This document shows, one piece after another, positions 1 through 6,715 of a stretch of DNA of 43,453 nt. Every line of letters starts with the position of its first letter. Position 1 is the first letter of the stretch. The notes under the pieces are model-generated. The model made no database searches. It was not told the DNA's origin and saw only the letters and a program-made list of their open reading frames with translations. The stretch comes from an uncultured SAR116 cluster alpha proteobacterium (GTDB lineage Bacteria > Pseudomonadota > Alphaproteobacteria > Puniceispirillales > Marisalimonadaceae): contig CACAAB010000010.1 in the NCBI GenBank assembly GCA_902530325.1, forward strand, positions 1 through 43,453. The letters are read 5' to 3'. The position numbers and the translations under genes were made by a program.

Positions 1-164
1 TTATCTCTTGACCATCTATCAGGATATTCGTCCCATAACCATATTTCATCCACTATTAGTTTCCAAGTAGGTTCGTTTTTGAGAAACCACTTCACGAATT
101 TCTCAAAATTTTTGCCAGACTTGTCAGTCTCTATGGATTTATAAAAATTATCAAAAGTTGCCAT
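1..164 (-). CDS. N-terminus of a restriction/DEAD-helicase-type protein (partial)
   Basis: The gene starts with ATG at 164 and runs off the left edge, so only the first 54 residues are visible. They begin MATFDNFYKSIETD and contain KFVKWFLKNEP and LWDEYPDRWSRD. This resembles the N-terminus of large proteins that join a PD-(D/E)XK (Mrr-like) nuclease domain to a DEAD/DEAH helicase, where a WDEYP-x-RW segment leads into the nuclease core. That assignment is from memory of the family; nuclease and helicase motifs lie outside the window. The start codon lies inside the 149-bp repeat that also carries the glmS tail, and a decayed copy of the same N-terminus is present at 3336-3386. A restriction or anti-phage role is inference. 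Confidence 0.6.
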   Translation of the reverse strand, partial: MATFDNFYKSIETDKSGKNFEKFVKWFLKNEPTWKLIVDEIWLWDEYPDRWSRD

Positions 165-283
165 TTAAGAAGACATAGCATAAGTAATAAATTACATCAA
201 ACTCACACCCTTACAGAAACACTTACCCTATCACTCTGTAGGGTCTAAAAAAACTAATAAAATCAATGATTTATTCGACAGTA
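135..283. repeat. Direct repeat copy 1 (displaced glmS tail plus restriction-gene start)
   Basis: This 149-bp segment aligns without gaps to 3357-3505, with about 19 mismatches by eye (roughly 87% identity). In both copies, read on the minus strand, it holds the last glmS codons (Thr-Val-Glu-stop), about 110 bp of spacer with an inverted repeat, then the ATG and first codons of a restriction-type gene. In this copy the Val codon is GTC rather than GTT, a silent difference. Similarity stops at 283, inside the glmS tail, which marks the junction. It looks like an older glmS 3' end pushed away by insertion of about 3 kb. Confidence 0.8.
209..243. repeat. Inverted repeat inside direct repeat copy 1
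   Basis: CCTTACAGA (209-217) and TCTGTAGGG (235-243) pair with one T-G wobble around a 17-nt loop. The same structure is perfect in the second copy (3431-3465). No T-run follows it in either direction, so it does not look like a classical intrinsic terminator. A recombinase-binding or transcript-end role is possible but not shown. Confidence 0.5.
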
Positions 284-640
284 TCGTTTGTGCGGTGTAG
301 GGGTGCATTAAAAAATGCAGACCTAACTTTCAATTTCTCTATCAGTTATCGTTCCCCTGCTCTAACTGATAATCGATATACATCATATCAATTCTTTCTC
401 TATGAAACAGTTACTGAACAAAGAGAAAAAGGAAAGACATTTGACCAGATTGCAGAGTGGTTAAATAAGAAAGGTTACCTATCTGTTCGTGGAAAGAAGT
501 TCAAAGGTAATCATGTCCATTCAATCCTGAAGAAGAAAAGACTTAAAGATGAGAAATTAGAAAGAAAGTATCCAGAGGAGTGGTCTGATTTTAGTTTGGA
601 GGTGGTGGATAAAACTTTGGTAAATATGTTTGAATTATGA
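266..640 (+). CDS. Small recombinase-like (Recombinase-domain-type) protein, possibly a fragment
   Basis: The C-terminal 85 residues look like the helical Recombinase-type region found after serine-recombinase catalytic domains or in small stand-alone proteins: QREKGKTFDQIAEWLNKKGY, then VRGKKFKGNHVHSILKKKR, then a WSDFSLEVVDKT tail. No catalytic serine domain is present. The only in-frame ATG (266) lies in the duplicated segment antisense to the glmS tail, and residues 1-35 look like read-through of non-coding DNA, so the true start is unclear and the gene may be a 5'-truncated remnant. Its place at the element junction fits an integration-related origin, but that is inference. I am confident only of the C-terminal resemblance. 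Confidence 0.45.
   Translation: MIYSTVSFVRCRGALKNADLTFNFSISYRSPALTDNRYTSYQFFLYETVTEQREKGKTFDQIAEWLNKKGYLSVRGKKFKGNHVHSILKKKRLKDEKLERKYPEEWSDFSLEVVDKTLVNMFEL
304..371. repeat. Two perfect short hairpins next to the repeat junction
   Basis: TGCATT (304-309) and AATGCA (314-319) form a 6-bp stem with an AAAA loop. TATCAGTTA (340-348) and TAACTGATA (363-371) form a 9-bp stem with a 14-nt loop. Both lie within 90 bp of the end of direct repeat copy 1 and overlap the doubtful N-terminal part of the recombinase-like ORF. Such clusters are common at recombination ends, but no function is demonstrated. Confidence 0.4.
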
Positions 641-716
641 TATGCTTATTAAAGGTATTTAATAACCAACTTGTACACCTTGGCATCCCGCCTAAAGTAC
701 TAAAGCGGAGGATTCA

Positions 717-914
717 ATGAAAAAAATAATATGGAAAGAACTTAAAGAAGATGACCCTATCTTCAAACAAGGTTTTATTATATCTCAACCTAAAATCCAA
801 AATATTGACTTAGTAAAAATACCAAAAAAAATGTCACGAAAAGAGAGGATTATACACTTAACTAAATCCCTTATAAAATTGGGTTGGAAATATACAGGAG
901 ATAAAAGTGAATAA
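717..914 (+). CDS. Unknown 65-aa basic protein
   Basis: I do not recognise this protein. It is small and lysine-rich, with no predicted membrane segment or cysteine pair. The start is well supported: GCGGAGG lies just ahead of the ATG, one of the strongest ribosome-binding sites in the window. Its stop overlaps the GTG start of the next gene by 8 bp, so the two are almost certainly translated together. It lies inside the insertion flanked by the 149-bp repeats, so it is accessory cargo. A small basic protein upstream of and overlapping a larger unknown one recalls toxin-antitoxin or defence pairs, but nothing in the sequence proves this. Confidence 0.6.
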   Translation: MKKIIWKELKEDDPIFKQGFIISQPKIQNIDLVKIPKKMSRKERIIHLTKSLIKLGWKYTGDKSE

Positions 915-1545
915 TATCCTTATATTCCCAAAAAAAGAAAAACGAAAAAAACCAATTTTAAAACAGAGGGTTTTCTATATTGGATTTAGATATGCAGGTC
1001 CTATGTTATGCCAAGAAGTACAAAACATTTATCTTAAAAGAAATGGTTTTAAAAATGGTTCAAGAACATGGTCTTTAATAACATATGGTAAATATGATGA
1101 GAATGATCGTAAAAATTATTCCATAGAATTGGATAATTGTGAAGAAAACGACCTTCCTGACATGTTGGATGAATTTGATGTGGGCAACCAAGTTACTTTT
1201 GATGAGTTAATTGATATGGGATGGCGTGGAAAAATAGATTATTCTGCAAATTTAGTTAGTTTAATACATAAATGTTATAACAATGTAATTTTCCCAAAAT
1301 TTGTAAAACCATTAGAAACTGGTCAATTCAATGGAACCGATATTATGATGGAGTCAGGTTCTGCACAAGGTAGACTGAAGGGAAAAAGTTGTTATGCATT
1401 TACACACTATAGAAATAGATATCCTCTTGGGCATGTATGGATGAATTTAAATAAATTAAATAGTAATGAGTACGCTGCTGTGCCAGTAAAACCGAAATTA
1501 ACATTTAGTGATCAATTTTATAATAGATACTTTGTTAATAAATAA
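907..1545 (+). CDS. Unknown 212-aa protein, overlapping the 65-aa gene
   Basis: No family is recognised. The protein starts at GTG 907, with no ATG nearby, and overlaps the preceding gene by 8 bp, which indicates translational coupling. It has a basic N-terminus (PKKEKRKKP, residues 8-16), an acidic middle around residues 70-105 (for example ELDNCEENDLPDMLDEFD), and a C-terminal part rich in Tyr, Asn and Arg including HYRNRYPLGHVWMNLNK. There are no transmembrane segments and no visible nucleotide-binding or nuclease motif. It is cargo of the inserted segment beside glmS. The reading frame is intact and base composition resembles the neighbours, so it is probably functional. Confidence 0.6.
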   Translation: MNNILIFPKKEKRKKPILKQRVFYIGFRYAGPMLCQEVQNIYLKRNGFKNGSRTWSLITYGKYDENDRKNYSIELDNCEENDLPDMLDEFDVGNQVTFDELIDMGWRGKIDYSANLVSLIHKCYNNVIFPKFVKPLETGQFNGTDIMMESGSAQGRLKGKSCYAFTHYRNRYPLGHVWMNLNKLNSNEYAAVPVKPKLTFSDQFYNRYFVNK

Positions 1546-1686
1546 ATGTTTAAAAAGTAAATTATAACATATAGATATATATAATTTCAAACTTCGTCTT
1601 AATAACAGAAATATACCCGCTCTAAGGACTATACTATGTTTACAAAGTAATTTGAAATAGTGTTTATAATGCATCACTATTGAAAA
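1546..1686. other. Intergenic gap with nothing recognised
   Basis: These 141 bp lie between the 3' ends of the 212-aa gene and the convergent nuclease gene. They are AT-rich. I see no hairpin followed by a T-run, no tRNA and no open frame of note. Confidence 0.5.
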
Positions 1687-3300
1687 CTATGCTTTCAAAA
1701 ATTTTTTGGGATTGTCATAACCCTTTTTAAGACAATCAGGGCAGTTAACTTTTTTACTTCTCACAAAATTCTTAACAGATTTTTGGAAAGAGTGTCCGTA
1801 TCCACAAATAAAAAAAACTTTCTGCTCTGTTCTAGGTAAATATTCACTTGGTTTACTATTATTTTTCTTGTTATCCCAATATTTTGAAATTCCTGGGAAA
1901 TGAAGTAAAAGGTTGTTTTCCCCATGCGCATTTCTACCAGAGCAGAAAGGGCAACCTGTATTCCTTCCTTTCTCAGTTGCTCTAGAACCTTGACCTAATC
2001 CACGTGTTCTCTCTCCGATTACTGCAGTATATGAATGCCCCTTTTTGCACAACCAAAATACTTTCACATGGGAATTTGGAGCAAACATATCAGGCGTAAA
2101 TGGTGAATTTTTAACTAAATCAAATTCAGATGATATATCTGGATAAATGAACAGAAGAGACTTTTCGTAGACAGGTTTTGGTAATTGTGAATAAATTTCT
2201 CTGAATGCTTCTTCTTTCAAAAAATTATGGATATTACTAAAATCCAAGTCTGGCATTTTTGAAATATTGGAGATGAAAGAGCAAAACTCCTTAAAATCAC
2301 TAAATTTAAAGTTTGATAAATCACAAAGGAAAGCATTTGGGAAGGTTGTTGTAAGTTTCTTGTCTCTTAATCTCACTATATCTATTCCCTTACTGGCGAA
2401 GAACTTGGTCTTATTTCTATCCTGTAAATATCTTTTTTCATGCCAAGGGTATCCGTCTACTTCAATCCCAAGATTGAACTGTGGGATAAAAATATCAATT
2501 TCTTTTCCATGTTGTTTATGTTGCCAGAATACTTCATTAAAAAAATTGGATAATTCAAGAAATATGCGAATTTCTGCTTCCGAAGAATGGATTGTACATT
2601 TAGGGCATTTAGACCTGGCATGGAATTTATTATAAATTATTGCGGGGTAACTTTCGTGTCCGAATAGGCATTTAAAATATGCTGTAGCATGTGACGACGG
2701 AGAAACATCTTCAGGACCAAAGTCATTAAGATCATAATCCCACTCGTTGGAAATTTCTGGAAACTTATCAAGTAGACTGCCATGCTTTTTCAGTATAGTT
2801 TTTTGATATTTCTTTCCCCGAACTGCCAAACATGCCTTGCAATGTTTTTGTCGTTTTTTAGTTTCTTTTCTGAAAACATCTTTAGGTCGTGCCTGAAAAT
2901 GATTACTTTTACAGTTTTGGCATAACCAAAATAACTTTTTATCGACATAAGGTAATAAAGTTTTGGGATCTTCTATGTTCTTTTTGTGGTCATAGTATTG
3001 CCATAACTCCGGAAAATTTTTTTGCATGAAAAATTTAAGATTGTTTGTTTTGGAAACTTCAACACTTTGACAAAACCTACAACCAATCGTTAAACCTTTA
3101 GCATCAAAAAGACCTTTCTTCTCATAAGTTGAGACTCGATTAGCAACTGAAGCACTCCATATGTGTTCTTCGTTAAGTGGGCACTGCCATTCAATTTTTT
3201 TATGAGTTTTTGCAGCATAATTTTTAATTTCAAGAATATTGTTCTGGTCTCTGACCTGATTACAAAGTTCTGTGAAATGCTCAAGTTTCTTTCGTATCAT
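1687..3300 (-). CDS. Zinc-ribbon-repeat protein with central Vsr/DUF559-like endonuclease domain
   Basis: This 537-residue protein has five treble-clef/zinc-ribbon-like repeats of the DUF4379 (PF14311) style, in which aromatic-rich strands lead to a first Cys, often in C-x-x-GH, and then a CxxC. Approximate spans with their CxxC pairs are 24-77 (C74/C77), 100-157 (C154/C157), 187-235 (C232/C235), 385-453 (C450/C453) and 474-523 (C520/C523). Between repeats 3 and 4 sits a PD-(D/E)XK-like domain: SSEAEIRIFLEL (239-250), EIDIFIP with D269, then GIEVDGYPWH with E280 and D282, close to Vsr and DUF559 nucleases, and IVRLRD at the end. Related architectures occur near restriction systems and mobile DNA. 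A DNA-cleaving defence or element-maintenance role is inference. It lies inside the segment bracketed by the glmS-tail repeats. Confidence 0.7.
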   Translation of the reverse strand: MIRKKLEHFTELCNQVRDQNNILEIKNYAAKTHKKIEWQCPLNEEHIWSASVANRVSTYEKKGLFDAKGLTIGCRFCQSVEVSKTNNLKFFMQKNFPELWQYYDHKKNIEDPKTLLPYVDKKLFWLCQNCKSNHFQARPKDVFRKETKKRQKHCKACLAVRGKKYQKTILKKHGSLLDKFPEISNEWDYDLNDFGPEDVSPSSHATAYFKCLFGHESYPAIIYNKFHARSKCPKCTIHSSEAEIRIFLELSNFFNEVFWQHKQHGKEIDIFIPQFNLGIEVDGYPWHEKRYLQDRNKTKFFASKGIDIVRLRDKKLTTTFPNAFLCDLSNFKFSDFKEFCSFISNISKMPDLDFSNIHNFLKEEAFREIYSQLPKPVYEKSLLFIYPDISSEFDLVKNSPFTPDMFAPNSHVKVFWLCKKGHSYTAVIGERTRGLGQGSRATEKGRNTGCPFCSGRNAHGENNLLLHFPGISKYWDNKKNNSKPSEYLPRTEQKVFFICGYGHSFQKSVKNFVRSKKVNCPDCLKKGYDNPKKFLKA

Positions 3301-3335
3301 TCTGACAAACGCTTATACAATAGAATGCTCCACTT

Positions 3336-3386
3336 TTAATACCAACATAGTTCGAAAGATTTATAAAAATTCTCAAAACTTTCCAT
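3336..3386 (-). pseudogene. Decayed start of a restriction-type gene
   Basis: From ATG 3386 the minus strand reads MESFENFYKSFELCWY and then stops. The first ten residues match MATFDNFYKS at the start of the partial gene at 1-164, and the upstream DNA matches as well because both starts sit in the 149-bp repeat. The rest of the gene is missing. This is best read as the leftover 5' end of a second restriction-type gene whose body was replaced by the segment now carrying the zinc-ribbon nuclease. Confidence 0.65.
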
Positions 3387-3505
3387 ATAAAAAGACATAG
3401 CATAAGTACAGAATTACATCAAATTCACACCCCTACAGAAACACTTACTTTATCACTCTGTAGGGTCAAAAAAACACAATAAAATCAATGATTTATTCAA
3501 CAGTA
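3357..3505. repeat. Direct repeat copy 2 (at the true glmS 3' end)
   Basis: This is the partner of 135-283. It includes the real last codons and stop of glmS, the intergenic inverted repeat, and the start of a truncated restriction-type ORF. The match ends at 3505, about 13 bp inside the glmS coding sequence, which is where a site-specific recombination or insertion at the glmS 3' end would place the junction. Confidence 0.8.
3431..3465. repeat. Perfect 9-bp inverted repeat downstream of glmS
   Basis: CCCTACAGA (3431-3439) pairs perfectly with TCTGTAGGG (3457-3465) across a 17-nt loop, starting 28 bp beyond the glmS stop. In the glmS direction the T-rich stretch comes before the stem and not after it, so it is not a standard intrinsic terminator. 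It could still end glmS transcripts or mark an element end. The structure is kept, with one wobble pair, in repeat copy 1. Confidence 0.5.
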
Positions 3506-5340
3506 ACTGATTTAGCCAAGTTTCTTGGCTGATCAACGTCAGTTCCTCTTTCATTTGCTACATGATAAGCTAACAATTGGGCAGGTATTGCCATTAAAAA
3601 TGGTGATAGTAAAGACTTAAAATCTGTTTCAAAAAATGGTATTTCTATTTTTAAATGAGCAAAAGTTGCCTTTTCAATACATTTTTTATCAGCAATTAAA
3701 ATTATCTTAGCACCTCTTGAATGAGCTTCTTGTAAGTTACTTATTGATTTATCTTCATTACCATCTGATATCAAAAACATAACTACAGGAACATTATCCT
3801 CTATGAGAGCAATAGGACCATGTTTCATTTCTCCTGCTGCAAAACCCTCAGCATGAATATAACTAATTTCTTTTAATTTCAAAGCGCCCTCTAGTGCAAG
3901 AGGGTATAAAAGCCCTCTTCCAAGGAAAATTATGCTTTTAGCATTTTTAATATTTTGTGCTATTAATTTTATTTCATCTTCTATTCTTAACATTTGTGCA
4001 ATTGCACTTGGTAATTTATTTATGTAGCTACAAATTTCTTTTATTTTTCTTGGTTTTACATTATTAAATTTTTTACCTAGAGCGACTGCAATTAGGAATA
4101 ATATAACCAATTGTGAAGTGAAAGATTTTGTGCTTGCCACTCCTATTTCTGCTCCAACTTTAGTATATAAGCTATTATCAACTTCTCTATCTATGGTGCT
4201 ACCTTCAACATTTACAATCGCATTAGTAATAAGCCCAAGCTCTTTACCATGCCTTAGGGCCATAAGTGTATCTAAACTCTCACCAGATTGAGAAATAACT
4301 AACATAGAGCTTTGACCAAAAACAGATGGCTTTCTGTATCGATATTCTGAGGCCAAATCAACAATTACAGGCAAATCTGCAATTTGTTCTATCCAATATT
4401 TACCAACCATTCCGGCATAGTAACTCGTTCCAGCCGCAGAGATAAGCAAAGTATTTTTATTTTCAAATCCTAACCTATCAATGTCTATAGTAATTTCAGA
4501 ATTATTCTTTATCAAAGTTGAAGTTGTTTGTGGAATTACCGAAGGTTGTTCAAATATTTCTTTTTCCATAAAATGTTTATAACCACCCTTAGTAATTAAT
4601 CCCAATTCTGCTTTTATATTGATAACTTTTCGATTTACTTTCACTTTATCTTTAGTAAAAATTTCTAACTCATCTGATTTAATTAAAGCATGATCACCAT
4701 CTTCTAAATAAATAATTCTTTGTGTTAAATGATCAATAGAATGAGCATCCGATCCAATAAAATTTGATTTTTCACCTAAACCAATTGCTAAAGGAGATGA
4801 ATTTCTAGATGCAAATAATTGGTTTGGAAAATCAAGACTCATTGCAACAAATGCAAATGCACCTCTAATATCTTTTAATACAAGTCTGCCTGCCTCTAGA
4901 AAATCATTTCCTAATTTTATATATTTCATAAATAAGTGGGGTAAAATCTCAGTATCAGTTTGACTAATGAAATCATATCCTTCTGAAATAAGTTCATTTT
5001 TTAAAATTTCATAATTTTCTATAATTCCGTTATGAACAACTGCTATTTTGTTTTCACTTGTTAATGGGTGAGCATTTTCAACTGATATGTTGCCATGTGT
5101 AGCCCATCTTGTATGACCTATTGCTATTGAATTGTCAAAATGAAGCTTATCATTAGATATTTCATTTGATTTATCTATCAATTTGTAAAGTTTACCTTCT
5201 GATTTAATAGTTCGCAGCGTTCCGTTAGACATCGAGGCAATACCCGCAGAATCATATCCCCTATACTCAAGCTTTCTTAAACCTTCAATAACAAGTTGGG
5301 TTGCATTTTGCTTTCCTACCACTGCAACAACACCACACAT
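3493..5340 (-). CDS. glmS: Glutamine--fructose-6-phosphate aminotransferase (isomerizing)
   Basis: GlmS makes glucosamine-6-phosphate from fructose-6-phosphate and glutamine, the committed step to UDP-GlcNAc for peptidoglycan and lipid A. At 615 aa it is close to the E. coli length. MCGVVAVVGK places the N-terminal nucleophile Cys2, and the glutaminase motifs THGNISVENAHP and NGIIENYE follow. Two SIS sugar-isomerase domains fill the C-terminal half (SQSGESLDT; STKSFTSQL), and the C-terminus DQPRNLAKSVTVE carries the conserved active-site Lys (K610). GAGGTGAG precedes the ATG. It diverges from glmU across 91 bp. No glmS ribozyme was seen upstream. Its 3' end is an insertion target here: the last codons are duplicated at 271-283. 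Confidence 0.97.
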   Translation of the reverse strand: MCGVVAVVGKQNATQLVIEGLRKLEYRGYDSAGIASMSNGTLRTIKSEGKLYKLIDKSNEISNDKLHFDNSIAIGHTRWATHGNISVENAHPLTSENKIAVVHNGIIENYEILKNELISEGYDFISQTDTEILPHLFMKYIKLGNDFLEAGRLVLKDIRGAFAFVAMSLDFPNQLFASRNSSPLAIGLGEKSNFIGSDAHSIDHLTQRIIYLEDGDHALIKSDELEIFTKDKVKVNRKVINIKAELGLITKGGYKHFMEKEIFEQPSVIPQTTSTLIKNNSEITIDIDRLGFENKNTLLISAAGTSYYAGMVGKYWIEQIADLPVIVDLASEYRYRKPSVFGQSSMLVISQSGESLDTLMALRHGKELGLITNAIVNVEGSTIDREVDNSLYTKVGAEIGVASTKSFTSQLVILFLIAVALGKKFNNVKPRKIKEICSYINKLPSAIAQMLRIEDEIKLIAQNIKNAKSIIFLGRGLLYPLALEGALKLKEISYIHAEGFAAGEMKHGPIALIEDNVPVVMFLISDGNEDKSISNLQEAHSRGAKIILIADKKCIEKATFAHLKIEIPFFETDFKSLLSPFLMAIPAQLLAYHVANERGTDVDQPRNLAKSVTVE

Positions 5341-5431
5341 ATCTCACCTCTTTTAAAAATTTTCATTATTATTATTTTTAACTTACATTTTAAAGCTTTA
5401 TATTTCTAAACTTAAGAGATATAACATTTTT

Positions 5432-6715
5432 ATGGAAATTTGTTCAATAATATTGAGTGCTGGAAAAGGAACTAGGATGTTATCTAACATACCTAAACCA
5501 TTACACTTAATTTCGGGTAAGTCTATGCTTCAATGGGTTATTGATGCTAATAAATCTGCAGGAATAAAAAAATCAATTATAGTAATCTCAGAAGAATTTA
5601 AAAAATTAGAAAATCAAAATATTCAAACTGTTATCCAAAAAAAACCTCTTGGAACAGGCGATGCTCTAAAAACAGCTGTTCCTTTGCTAAATAATTTTGA
5701 AGGTGTTGTAATTATTTGTTTCGCAGACACACCTTTTATAACCCCAAAGACACTTAAAAAAATTTCTAATGCTTTTAAAAATAAAACTGATTTAGTTATA
5801 ACAGGCTTTAAAAAATTCGAGAAAAATAAATATGGTAAAATTTTTTTTAATTCTAAAAAAAAACCTACTGAAATTTTAGAATATAAAGACGCAGAGAGAA
5901 AAAATACTGTTTCAAACATTTGTAACGGAGGAATTATGGGTATCCATAGTTCTGCTCTGAAATTCTTATCTAAAATTAAAAAAAACACAGTTTCAGGAGA
6001 ATTTTATTTAACTGACATTGTGAAAATTCTAAATCAACAAGATAAAAATATTTCTTATATTGAAATTATGGAAGAAGAAATATTAGGAATAAACACTCAA
6101 CTCGATTTATCATTTGCTGAAAGTGTCTCTCAAAATTTACTTAGGAAAAAAGCCATGTTTAATGGAGTAAAATTAATTGATCCTAATTCTACTTTTATTA
6201 ATCATGATACAAAATTTGGTAAAGATGTAATAGTGTATCCAAATGTAGTTTTTGGTAACAATGTAATTATTGATTCATTTGTAGAGGTTAAGTCGTTTTC
6301 ACATATTGAAGAATGTAGAATAAAAAAAGGTTCTATTATTGGGCCTTTTGCTAGATTAAGAGGAAGAACAATTATTGATGAAAATTCAAAAATTGGCAAC
6401 TTTGTAGAAATCAAAAAAAGTAACATATCTAAAGACGTAAAAATTAATCACTTATCTTATATTGGTGATAGTGAAATTGGAACTTCAACAAATATTGGCG
6501 CTGGTACAATTACATGTAATTACGATGGTAAGAACAAAAATAAAACAAAAATAGGGAAAAACTCTTTTGTTGGATCAAATTCAACAATTATTGCCCCTAT
6601 TAAAATAGGTGATAATGTCACTATGGGTGCAGGAAGTGTTTTCAATAAAAATATTCCAAACAACAATCTCTCAATAGGCAGATCTTATCAAATAAATAAA
6701 AAGAAAAATCAGTAA
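5432..6715 (+). CDS. glmU: Bifunctional GlmU: GlcN-1-P acetyltransferase / GlcNAc-1-P uridylyltransferase
   Basis: GlmU performs the last two steps of UDP-GlcNAc synthesis. The N-terminal uridylyltransferase carries the nucleotide-binding loop LSAGKGTRM (residues 8-16), then QKKPLGTGDA and the metal-site region FADTPFI. The C-terminal half is a left-handed beta-helix of hexapeptide repeats with the acetyltransferase signature NHLSYIGDSEIG, where the His is the expected catalytic base, followed by GAGTITCNYDG. At 427 aa it is a little shorter than typical GlmU (about 450), mostly at the C-terminus. It diverges from glmS, so both UDP-GlcNAc genes can be expressed from one intergenic region. Its 3' end overlaps the convergent glycosyltransferase-like gene by 7 bp. 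Confidence 0.95.
   Translation: MEICSIILSAGKGTRMLSNIPKPLHLISGKSMLQWVIDANKSAGIKKSIIVISEEFKKLENQNIQTVIQKKPLGTGDALKTAVPLLNNFEGVVIICFADTPFITPKTLKKISNAFKNKTDLVITGFKKFEKNKYGKIFFNSKKKPTEILEYKDAERKNTVSNICNGGIMGIHSSALKFLSKIKKNTVSGEFYLTDIVKILNQQDKNISYIEIMEEEILGINTQLDLSFAESVSQNLLRKKAMFNGVKLIDPNSTFINHDTKFGKDVIVYPNVVFGNNVIIDSFVEVKSFSHIEECRIKKGSIIGPFARLRGRTIIDENSKIGNFVEIKKSNISKDVKINHLSYIGDSEIGTSTNIGAGTITCNYDGKNKNKTKIGKNSFVGSNSTIIAPIKIGDNVTMGAGSVFNKNIPNNNLSIGRSYQINKKKNQ

Noticed and set aside
2267..2635. 122-codon open frame on the plus strand
   Set aside because: Antisense to the nuclease domain of the zinc-ribbon protein, which has clear motifs; the shadow frame has none.
3090..3284. 64-codon open frame on the minus strand
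   Set aside because: Lies out of frame within the start of the zinc-ribbon nuclease gene; no independent start signal and no recognisable motif.
3431..3465. Inverted repeat as a rho-independent terminator of glmS
   Set aside because: The T-rich run lies before the stem in the glmS direction, and no T-run follows it on either strand.
135..3505. A Tn7-type transposon at attTn7
   Set aside because: Position beside glmS is suggestive, but there are no recognisable tnsABCD genes or Tn7-type repeated end sites, and the flanking repeat is 149 bp, not a 5-bp target duplication.
5341..5431. A glmS ribozyme or riboswitch in the glmS leader
   Set aside because: Only 91 AT-rich bases with no conserved pairing core; the glmS ribozyme is mainly known from Firmicutes.
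5623..5988. 121-codon open frame on the minus strand
   Set aside because: Antisense to the uridylyltransferase domain of glmU; no start signal.
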